Made by a program: the position numbers and the translations under genes | Shown here: piece after piece, positions 1 to 5,840 of the stretch | Numbering within the stretch: the stretch's first letter is position 1 | Layout: the number at the start of each line of letters is the position of its first letter | Source: JAWVZH01 sp033722295 | GTDB taxonomy: Bacteria; Bacteroidota; Bacteroidia; Chitinophagales; Saprospiraceae | DNA: 7,201 nt | Reading direction: 5' to 3' | NCBI GenBank assembly: GCA_033722295.1 | Contig: JAWVZH010000139.1 | Coordinates: 1 to 7,201, forward strand | The notes under the pieces: generated by a model | Seen by the model: only the letters and a program-made list of their open reading frames with translations | The model's database searches: none | Told to the model about the DNA's origin: nothing

Positions 1-1409
1 CGCTTGGCGTCATTCGTGGGATGCGTGATCACCATTTCGATCATCAGGATTCCGAGATTGAGTACGATACCGCCGATAAGGACATAAGCCGCAAAGACCG
101 ACCAATCACTTCCTACTCCAATCCAGGGGACCAGGATGAGCATGGCCGCCGCTCCCGCCATCACGGAATGGATCAGCATGTGTAAGGACAGGGTCGGACT
201 CTGCCAGAAATCACGCCCCTTGGCCTGCGCGAACAAGAAGGCCGTATAGACCGCTACCAGCACGGCACCAATTACCGCCAGGAGCATAGAAACGATGAAG
301 ATCTCAGGCCAGTCAAAGATGAGCGTGAGTAACAGTAATGTCAAAACAGCCCCGTAAAAGGAGATGATATATCCGCCGCGTACCAGCCAACTCGTCCAAT
401 GCGGACGCAGCAGGACATATAAAAAGCGGTCCGGCCGGTCCAGGTCCTTGATGAGCAAAAGACCTGTCATCGCGAGGAAGAAAAGTGCAGTTCCAGTGGA
501 CCATAGCATAAGGGAGTTGGTCATTTTTGCCGCACCAGTTAACCACGCTATCCCTGGGATGAGAATGATGCCTGCGGAGATGGCCTTGGTCCAGACATAG
601 CCTGATACTTCCCAGCCCCAAAGTATGCCTTTATCTGGTGAGTTATACACCTGTTTGGCCTTGCCGAGGATGACATCTATGGTCTTGGGTTTCCTGGCCG
701 CTTCTTCTGGTATCTTTTCCTCATCCATGGAAGAGAGTTCCGCTACAACATCGGTATTTGAAAATGCCATTTTATCCGCTTTTTGCGCGTAGTGGCCGAC
801 ACCTCGTGCCTGTTCTCCCCACATTGTGGTTGTCGAACGCTCAGTCTCCGTAGGGATGAGAGAGACGTCATCCGCATCTATGTAAAAAAGGTTGGGGGCG
901 GTCGCCTTCTCCGGTTTTCTGACCTTAACAGGCTGCCTGGCCAGGAGTTGGGATATCTCCGAATTAGGATCGTCCATATCCCCGGATATGATCGCGTGCT
1001 CGGGGCAAACATTGACACAGGCTGGCTCCAGACCCACATCGATCCTGTGTGCACAGTAATTGCACTTGGCCGCTGTATGATTCTCGGGGTCTATGTACAG
1101 GGCATCATACGGACAGGCCTGCATACAGGACTTGCATGCGATACATCGGTCGTTATCGAAGTCGACAATACCATCCGTACGGTAGTGAAGTGCTTCAGTA
1201 GGACAGATGGTCACGCACGGCGCATCCGTACAATGGTTGCAGCGCATGACCGAGAAGAGCCGGCGTGTATTGGGAAATTCTCCCTTTTCTACCTGCTTTA
1301 CCCAGGTTCGGTTGACCCCGATCGGCACATCGTGTTCTGATTTGCAAGCCGTGGTGCAGGCATGGCAGCCTATACACTTCCTGTTGTCAATGATAAATCC
1401 GTATTTCAT
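1..1409 (-). CDS. Fused 4Fe-4S ferredoxin (PsrB/NrfC type) - NrfD/PsrC membrane subunit, 3' end off the window
   Basis: One uninterrupted frame was read codon by codon from ATG 1409 to the left edge (469 codons, no stop). Residues 1-140 hold 16 cysteines in four ferredoxin sets: C12/15/18/22, C57/60/65/69, C89/92/95/99 and C116/119/131/135. This is the four-cubane pattern of PsrB, NrfC, DmsB and SoeB. A hydrophilic linker (about 141-260) leads into an NrfD-like domain with six visible hydrophobic helices (about 267-293, 299-320, 341-365, 369-395, 404-429, 435-461) and the family-typical DRPDRF at 324-329. Families of this kind pass electrons between a molybdopterin catalytic subunit and the quinone pool. 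The two parts are normally separate proteins. An in-frame ATG at 770 (Met214) could allow a separate NrfD product. There is no Tat signal. The start is bounded by the SulP stop 21 nt upstream in the same frame; AGAGGG abuts the ATG. The substrate cannot be told without the catalytic subunit; sulfite, thiosulfate, polysulfide and tetrathionate are all possible. Confidence 0.9.
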   Translation of the reverse strand, partial: MKYGFIIDNRKCIGCHACTTACKSEHDVPIGVNRTWVKQVEKGEFPNTRRLFSVMRCNHCTDAPCVTICPTEALHYRTDGIVDFDNDRCIACKSCMQACPYDALYIDPENHTAAKCNYCAHRIDVGLEPACVNVCPEHAIISGDMDDPNSEISQLLARQPVKVRKPEKATAPNLFYIDADDVSLIPTETERSTTTMWGEQARGVGHYAQKADKMAFSNTDVVAELSSMDEEKIPEEAARKPKTIDVILGKAKQVYNSPDKGILWGWEVSGYVWTKAISAGIILIPGIAWLTGAAKMTNSLMLWSTGTALFFLAMTGLLLIKDLDRPDRFLYVLLRPHWTSWLVRGGYIISFYGAVLTLLLLTLIFDWPEIFIVSMLLAVIGAVLVAVYTAFLFAQAKGRDFWQSPTLSLHMLIHSVMAGAAAMLILVPWIGVGSDWSVFAAYVLIGGIVLNLGILMIEMVITHPTNDAK

Positions 1410-1430
1410 CCCTCTTGCTTTATTACCGGC

Positions 1431-3104
1431 CTATGTGGTTTGCTTGTCTTTGACCTTGTCCACGGCATGATCGATCTTCTCTTCAAAGAAATCCTGGCCG
1501 ATATATTCATACATTTTATTCTTTCTCAAAAAGTCACGCAGAGGCCCCTTTGGTCCTGTGATGTACAACTTCATTCCTTTTTGGGAAATGTAGTCCTGGA
1601 GTCGCTTGAGATACATGACTCCTGTACTGTCCATGTTGCTCACCGAAGAAAAATCAAGAATGACCACCCTTAGGTCATCTCGCTTGTAGATCTCTTGCAT
1701 TACCGAATTATAAAAGTGCTCCGCATTGGCAAAGAAGAGGTCGTCATCGTATCGGAAGATGAGTAGTGAGTTGTGTTCGCCGGCTTCCCTGTATCGGCGT
1801 ATATTTCGATAGATGCCCTTGCCGGATACCTGGCCGAGAACGGCAAAATGAGGCCGCGATGCTTTTTGAATAATGAAGATCAGCGACAATATAACACCAG
1901 CCAGCACGCCTTCCTGGATGCCTAAAAAGATGGTCAGGAAGAAGGTAAGCATCAGAACAGAAAAATCTCTTTTATCCACTTTGAAAAGGTGGATCGCTTC
2001 CTTGTAGTCGATGAGGCTGATCACTGCTGCGATCACAATGGCGGCTAGAACAGCGTACGGGAGATAGAAAAAGAATTGCGTAAAAAAGAGGAGCGTCAAG
2101 CCTATGAGGATCGCAGCAAAGATCGATGACCATCCAGACTTTGCACCCGCCTGTTCGTTAATAGCAGATCGTGTGAAACTGCCCGTATTGGGAAAAGCCT
2201 GGAAGAAGGCGCCCGCGGTCTTGGCCAGACCCAGACCCCAAAGTTCGTTATCGGCAACTATATCGAACCGCCCCTTCTTTGCCGCCAGGGACTTGGCAAT
2301 TGCCAATGATTCAATAAAGCTGATCAGGCATATGACCAACGCCAACGGGGTAACAAGCACGATCTTGTCCCAGGTGATCTCCGGAATAAAGAGCTTTGGC
2401 AAGCCTTTCGGTACCTGGCCAACAATGTTGACGCCTTCGTCGGCCCATCCTGTAATAGACATAAGCACTATGCCAAGTACTACGGCGACCAGAGCCGCAG
2501 GAAAAGCTTTTTTAATGCGCCTTATCACCAGAATGATGATAAGGGCACACGCCCCGATAATTGTAGAGTAGATGTTGAAATCCCCTAGATTTCCCAGGAG
2601 ATCCTGGAGTCCGACAAAAATATTGGATGCCCGTCGCACCTCAATGCCGAGAAGATGCTTGAGCTGACTGATCGCTATTATGACCGCAGCAGCAGATGTA
2701 AATCCGCTGATGACCGGATGTGAAAGGAAGTTCACCATAAAACCCATCCGTAAAACTGCCAGAGCGATCTGTATCACCCCGGCAACCAAGGAGGTCAATA
2801 TCGCCAGTTCAATGTATTCCTGGGACATGGGTTCTGCATGGACAGATAATCCTGACAACACAATGATCGATACCAGAGCCACCGGGCCAACAGACAAATA
2901 ACTGGAAGAACCGAAGAAAGGATAGATCAACATTGGAACGAGAGCCGCATACAGACCGTATATCGGAGGGAGACCGGCAAGGAGCGCATAGGCCATCCCC
3001 TGAGGGATGAGCATGACAGTTACTGTGAGCGCCGCCAGAGCATCCGCTCTCAATATTTTGAATCCTTTGTCACGCAAGACAGCAACAAGTGGAATCCTCT
3101 TCAT
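1431..3104 (-). CDS. SulP-family anion (sulfate-type) transporter with STAS domain
   Basis: Inner-membrane SLC26/SulP transporter of about 557 residues, the usual length. Numbered from TTG 3110, it has the SulP signature near residues 35-80 (PQGMAYALLAGLPPIYGLYA, then SVGPVAL), PVISGFTSAAA at 132-141, FIESLAIAK at 265-273 and NTGSFTRSAINEQAGAKSG at 308-326. About a dozen hydrophobic helices run to residue 415. A C-terminal cytoplasmic STAS domain follows (about 445-550), with the conserved loop SSVSNMDSTGV around D494. The family carries sulfate, bicarbonate, dicarboxylates or other anions, so sequence alone does not fix the substrate. Sulfate or sulfite is favoured by the Fe-S/NrfD gene starting 21 nt downstream, probably in the same operon. 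I chose ATG 3104; TTG 3110, two codons upstream in frame, is the alternative, and neither has a clear ribosome binding site. The stop is TAG. The gene lies downstream of an ArsR gene and a candidate ArsR operator. Confidence 0.95.
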   Translation of the reverse strand: MKRIPLVAVLRDKGFKILRADALAALTVTVMLIPQGMAYALLAGLPPIYGLYAALVPMLIYPFFGSSSYLSVGPVALVSIIVLSGLSVHAEPMSQEYIELAILTSLVAGVIQIALAVLRMGFMVNFLSHPVISGFTSAAAVIIAISQLKHLLGIEVRRASNIFVGLQDLLGNLGDFNIYSTIIGACALIIILVIRRIKKAFPAALVAVVLGIVLMSITGWADEGVNIVGQVPKGLPKLFIPEITWDKIVLVTPLALVICLISFIESLAIAKSLAAKKGRFDIVADNELWGLGLAKTAGAFFQAFPNTGSFTRSAINEQAGAKSGWSSIFAAILIGLTLLFFTQFFFYLPYAVLAAIVIAAVISLIDYKEAIHLFKVDKRDFSVLMLTFFLTIFLGIQEGVLAGVILSLIFIIQKASRPHFAVLGQVSGKGIYRNIRRYREAGEHNSLLIFRYDDDLFFANAEHFYNSVMQEIYKRDDLRVVILDFSSVSNMDSTGVMYLKRLQDYISQKGMKLYITGPKGPLRDFLRKNKMYEYIGQDFFEEKIDHAVDKVKDKQTT

Positions 3105-3189
3105 AGACAAGCCATCACGCTGTTCATCAATTCAGGATATTGATGTTCCGGTATGAGATATACCAGACACCATTTCCCATGTCGATCGC

Positions 3190-3264
3190 GGTCCGTTGCA
3201 GAACGTCTGATCAACTGAAATATGAATATATGAACATATTTTCAAAAACCGTTCTGCCGGGACC
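3190..3264. repeat. Large interrupted inverted repeat between arsR and the SulP gene
   Basis: The left arm (3190-3205) reads GGTCC-GTT-GCAGAACG. The right arm (3250-3264) is CGTTCTGC-CG-GGACC, whose reverse complement is GGTCC-CG-GCAGAACG. That gives 13 complementary pairs (8 + 5) with a small 3/2-nt internal mismatch. The loop contains the 10-2-10 repeat at 3223-3244. As RNA on the minus strand this would fold as a long stem in the arsR-sulP transcript or the sulP leader. No T-run follows it on the minus strand, so it is not a standard intrinsic terminator. Confidence 0.55.
3217..3245 (-). promoter_or_regulatory. Candidate ArsR operator overlapping a possible sulP promoter
   Basis: Bases 3223-3244 form an imperfect inverted repeat: TGAATATATG, a 2-base centre AA, then CATATTTTCA (9 of 10 positions complementary). 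ArsR/SmtB-family operators are typically AT-rich imperfect repeats of this size with TGAA/TTCA ends and a 2-base centre. On the minus strand the repeat overlaps TTGAAA (3240-3245), then 17 nt, then TATTTC (3217-3222), a weak sigma70-like promoter. It can also be read as TTTG (3243-3246), 20 nt, TATTTCAG, a partial match to the Bacteroidota -33/-7 form. Repressor binding here would block the transporter and Fe-S/NrfD genes. The repeat is seen directly; the promoter and regulator assignment are inferred. Confidence 0.5.
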
Positions 3265-3318
3265 AAAAAATCTGGTTCGCTTAAATTATGACATCTTAAA
3301 CTGATATGAAAGTGCGGA

Positions 3319-3633
3319 TCACATATTGCACTTACAGTTCTCCAGGCACTCGATAAGAAGAGTCAGGTCTTTTTCCTTGAGAGAATAGTAAATACTCCGT
3401 CCTTCCCTTTTAGAGGTAAGGAGACCTTTGAGTTTCATCGTCTGAAGATGATGCGAGATAAGTGATTGTTCAGCATCCAGTTTTTCGCATATATCAGACA
3501 CAGAAAGTCGCGGATGCTGCTCAAGAAGGTGTACTACACCCAATCGGAGCGGATGGGCAACCGTCTTGAGAATAGAGGCGATGCGTTCCAGTTTTTCCGC
3601 CTCCTTTGGATTGATGACCGATGTTGAGTTCAC
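3319..3633 (-). CDS. ArsR-family winged-helix transcriptional repressor
   Basis: A 104-residue protein, the usual size for ArsR/SmtB repressors. Residues 13-39 give the dimer and first helices, including the family hallmark TVAHPLRLGVVHLLE (24-38). Residues 44-72 are the helix-turn-helix, with recognition helix near AEQSLISHHLQTMKLKGLL (54-72). The beta-wing is KREGRSIYYSL (75-85). Cysteines are C49, at the start of the HTH region, and C96, C100 and C102 in the C-terminal helix and tail. Paired cysteines in these two areas occur in BigR/SqrR-type persulfide sensors, and in other arrangements in metal sensors; which applies is inference. The start must be GTG 3633: an in-frame TAA lies two codons upstream and the next in-frame Met is residue 66. 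No good ribosome binding site is seen. It is upstream of and co-oriented with the SulP and Fe-S/NrfD genes and divergent from mscS, so it probably controls the sulP side and perhaps itself. Confidence 0.92.
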   Translation of the reverse strand: MNSTSVINPKEAEKLERIASILKTVAHPLRLGVVHLLEQHPRLSVSDICEKLDAEQSLISHHLQTMKLKGLLTSKREGRSIYYSLKEKDLTLLIECLENCKCNM

Positions 3634-3655
3634 TCGTTAGATTTTTTACGGTGCG

Positions 3656-3670
3656 ATGTCAATTTGACAT
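3656..3670. promoter_or_regulatory. Perfect 7-1-7 inverted repeat just upstream of arsR
   Basis: ATGTCAA-T-TTGACAT is a perfect inverted repeat 23 bp upstream of the arsR GTG. A third related half-site, TTGACCT, follows at 3674-3680. TTGACA at 3664-3669 is also a consensus -35 hexamer pointing toward mscS, with GCTATACAAT at 3687-3696 as a poor -10 area (17-21 bp spacing depending on the hexamer chosen). It may be a regulator site for arsR or mscS. Its sequence differs from the 3223-3244 repeat, so it may not bind the same protein. Confidence 0.4.
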
Positions 3671-3709
3671 ATCTTGACCTCTGAATGCTATACAATAATA
3701 AGACAAAGC

Positions 3710-3726
3710 ACGCAAAATTGTTGCGT
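3710..3726. repeat. Short hairpin-forming inverted repeat in the arsR-mscS gap
   Basis: ACGCAA (3710-3715) and TTGCGT (3721-3726) are exact reverse complements around a 5-nt loop. No T-run follows on either strand, and the flanking genes diverge, so a terminator is not expected. The role is unknown. Confidence 0.35.
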
Positions 3727-3736
3727 TGGGCCTTAA

Positions 3737-3750
3737 AAGTCATATGACTT
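3737..3750. repeat. Perfect 14-bp palindrome in the arsR-mscS gap
   Basis: AAGTCATATGACTT is a perfect palindrome with no spacer, 90 bp upstream of the mscS ATG. It could be a binding site for a dimeric regulator of mscS-corA. No family is assigned. From here to 3840 I see only AT-rich leader sequence and no convincing promoter. Confidence 0.4.
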
Positions 3751-3840
3751 GTCCGCCGATTCCGGCTTTCAGAATGAGTCTTAGATTGAATTAAATTGCT
3801 ATTTTCCGCTGATTACAACATTGTCAACCACACGTAAGAA

Positions 3841-4683
3841 ATGGATGAAAACCTCATAACTTATGGATTGTCGATAGCGATCATCCTGATCACAGTCATC
3901 GTTGCCACTCTGGTCAACTGGTTTTTCCGGCGTATGATACGGCGCTCCACCGAGACCATGAATACGGATCCGACCAATTATCAGTTCCTCCGTCACGCCT
4001 CCGTTGCGATCATATATATTCTTGGTTTTGCGATCGCGATCAACAAGATCCCCGATCTCAAGGCCCTCTCCAATTCCCTGCTGGCCGGTGCCGGTATCCT
4101 GACTGTTGCTGTCGGTTTTGCCTCCCAGCATGCCCTTAGCAATATCATCAGCGGTGTATTCATCGTACTGTTCAAGCCTTTCAGGGTGACGGACCGTTTA
4201 AAGATCAGGGAATACTACGGTATAGTGGAAGACATCACCCTTCGACACACTGTCATTCGTGATTTTGAAAATCGCCGCATACTCATTCCCAATGCTGTGA
4301 TCAGCGACGAGGTGCTGGTCAATGCCGATTTCGGTGAAGAGTCTATTTGCCGATTTGTCGAAATAGGAATCAGTTATGACAGTAATGTAGACCTTGCTCG
4401 TGAGATCATGGTGGAAGAAGTAAAAAATCATCCTTTTCACATCGATGTAAGGACACCTGAAGATGTTGAGAACGGTAAACCGGAGGTGCCATGCAGGGTC
4501 ATTTCTCTTGGCGATAGCTCTGTCAACATGAGGGCGTGGGCATGGGCCCGTGATTCTGTGGAAGGCTTTCAGATGCATTGTGAGCTCCTGGAGAGTATCA
4601 AGAAACGATTTGACAGAGAGGGTGTATCGATACCATTCCCACACAGAACCCTTGTCTATAAGGATCAAAACCCACAGCTCTGA
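3841..4683 (+). CDS. mscS: Small-conductance mechanosensitive channel, MscS family
   Basis: A 280-residue inner-membrane channel that opens under membrane tension to release solutes in hypo-osmotic shock; its length is close to E. coli MscS (286). TM1 is about 8-29, TM2 about 53-70 and pore helix TM3 about 80-112. TM3 reads VGFASQHALSNIISG (91-105) and then VLFKPFRVTD (109-118), aligning gap-free by eye with E. coli IGLALQGSLSNLAAG...MFRPFR. The E. coli gate leucines 105 and 109 correspond to V89 and F93, and hinge Gly121 to G105. The beta domain follows (GIVEDITLRHTVIRD, 127-141; ILIPNAVI, 147-154), then the alpha/beta C-terminal domain ending in IPFPHRTL (264-271). The start is ATG 3841; no strong ribosome binding site is visible. 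Its TGA overlaps the next gene's ATG by one base, which suggests an operon and translational coupling with corA. Oddity: His97 sits where E. coli has kink Gly113. Confidence 0.96.
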   Translation: MDENLITYGLSIAIILITVIVATLVNWFFRRMIRRSTETMNTDPTNYQFLRHASVAIIYILGFAIAINKIPDLKALSNSLLAGAGILTVAVGFASQHALSNIISGVFIVLFKPFRVTDRLKIREYYGIVEDITLRHTVIRDFENRRILIPNAVISDEVLVNADFGEESICRFVEIGISYDSNVDLAREIMVEEVKNHPFHIDVRTPEDVENGKPEVPCRVISLGDSSVNMRAWAWARDSVEGFQMHCELLESIKKRFDREGVSIPFPHRTLVYKDQNPQL

Positions 4684-5765
4684 TGAAGGTAGCCATGGAC
4701 CTGTTAAAATTCAAAGGCAAACGTAAGGCCGCCGGCATGCCGCCCGGTTCGGTGATCTTCACCGGACAGAAAAAGGTCGAGGAGATCAAGGTTCATTTTC
4801 TGGTATATGATAATACGGATCTGGATGAGAAGGTTTTTACCACAAAAGAGTTCTCCGATGTCGATGAAGTGACCAAAAATAAGGTTGACTGGTATGACAC
4901 GCGTGGTCTGCATGATACCAAATTTATCGAGCAACTGGGACAAAAGTTCGAGCTTCATAATTTGATTTTGGAAGATGTCGTGGACGCCCATCAGAGACCG
5001 AAATATGACGAATACGATAATGGCATCTTTATTATTTTCAAAGCCCTTCATTTCGATAAATCACAATTAAAAGTAACGCGCGAACAAGTTGCGGTTTTTT
5101 TCAGGCCCGATCTTATACTATCATTTCAGGAAGACGAAACCGACCTGTTTTCTGCTGTACGTTCCCGGCTTAAAGCGCACAGTGGCAGAATACGGTCACG
5201 GGGTGCTGATTATCTGTGTTATGCATTGATCGACAATGTGGTTGACCAGTACTTTATCGTTCTGGACCAGATGGGTGATGCCATTCAGGAGATAGAACAA
5301 AAAATGATGGAGGAGCCGACCAATGAGATCCGGTCGGATATACACCGAATGAAAAAGCAAATCATCCTCGTCAGAAAATCCATTTCTCCGCTCAGGGAAG
5401 CCATTGGACAATTCTCTCGATCAGAGAATGATCATATCGACAAGTCAACCTCGATCTTCATTCGAGACCTGTATGATCATACGATACAGATCATGGAAAT
5501 GGTTGAATCCTACAGGGACGTCCTGAATGGCTTGCAGGACCTCTATATTTCAGAGATCAGCCTTCGCATGAATCAGGTCATGCAGATCCTCACGATCATC
5601 ACGACTATTTTTGTACCTCTCTCCTTTCTTGTTGGACTCTATGGTATGAATTTCGAATATATGCCGGAACTGGGTTACCGGTATGCCTATTTCGTTCTGC
5701 TGGGTGTGATGTTCCTGATCTTCATGGGCGCCCTCTGGTATTTCAGGAGGAAGAAGTGGTTGTGA
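4683..5765 (+). CDS. corA: CorA-type magnesium (divalent cation) channel
   Basis: A 360-residue CorA/MIT-family protein, near the size of Thermotoga maritima CorA (351). It has an N-terminal cytoplasmic alpha/beta domain (about 35-165), a long stalk helix (about 250-300), TM1 (about 300-322), the signature YGMNFEYMPEL (320-330), TM2 (about 332-354) and a basic end RRKKW. Aligning to the Thermotoga protein with an offset of nine, pore residues N288, M291, L294 and N314 correspond to N297, M300, L303 and N323. The magnesium-sensing pair D89/D253 corresponds to D98/D262. All key residues are present, so it should work as a Mg2+-gated Mg2+ channel (Co2+ and Ni2+ can be alternative ions in the family). 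The start is ATG 4683, overlapping the mscS stop. ATG 4695, four codons on, has a GAAGG at suitable spacing and may be the real start. Confidence 0.96.
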   Translation: MKVAMDLLKFKGKRKAAGMPPGSVIFTGQKKVEEIKVHFLVYDNTDLDEKVFTTKEFSDVDEVTKNKVDWYDTRGLHDTKFIEQLGQKFELHNLILEDVVDAHQRPKYDEYDNGIFIIFKALHFDKSQLKVTREQVAVFFRPDLILSFQEDETDLFSAVRSRLKAHSGRIRSRGADYLCYALIDNVVDQYFIVLDQMGDAIQEIEQKMMEEPTNEIRSDIHRMKKQIILVRKSISPLREAIGQFSRSENDHIDKSTSIFIRDLYDHTIQIMEMVESYRDVLNGLQDLYISEISLRMNQVMQILTIITTIFVPLSFLVGLYGMNFEYMPELGYRYAYFVLLGVMFLIFMGALWYFRRKKWL

Positions 5766-5840
5766 TCATGCCTGTTTTATCAGACGATATCAATTTTGGT
5801 ATCTCTTGTTCATAGCAGCATTCGCTGGGTGGCCTCCGTT

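Noticed and set aside
313..621. Minus-strand open frame of 102 codons
   Set aside because: Same strand as the Fe-S/NrfD fusion but another frame; the fusion frame carries the NrfD motifs and hydrophobic helices.
783..1340. Plus-strand open frame of 185 codons
   Set aside because: It lies wholly antisense to the Fe-S domain, whose minus-strand frame shows 16 correctly spaced cysteines; the plus-strand protein has no recognisable domain.
2104..2571. Plus-strand open frame of 155 codons
   Set aside because: Antisense to the SulP membrane domain, with composition explained by that gene; no domain or start signal.
3190..3264. Outer inverted repeat as an intrinsic terminator after arsR
   Set aside because: No T-run follows the stem on the minus strand, and the arms are too far apart (44-nt loop).
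4198..4668. Minus-strand open frame of 156 codons
   Set aside because: Antisense to the conserved MscS beta and C-terminal domains.
5766..5840. Terminator or promoter between corA and the secreted protein gene
   Set aside because: No GC-rich stem with T-run and no clear -35/-10 or -33/-7 pair was found in these 75 bases.
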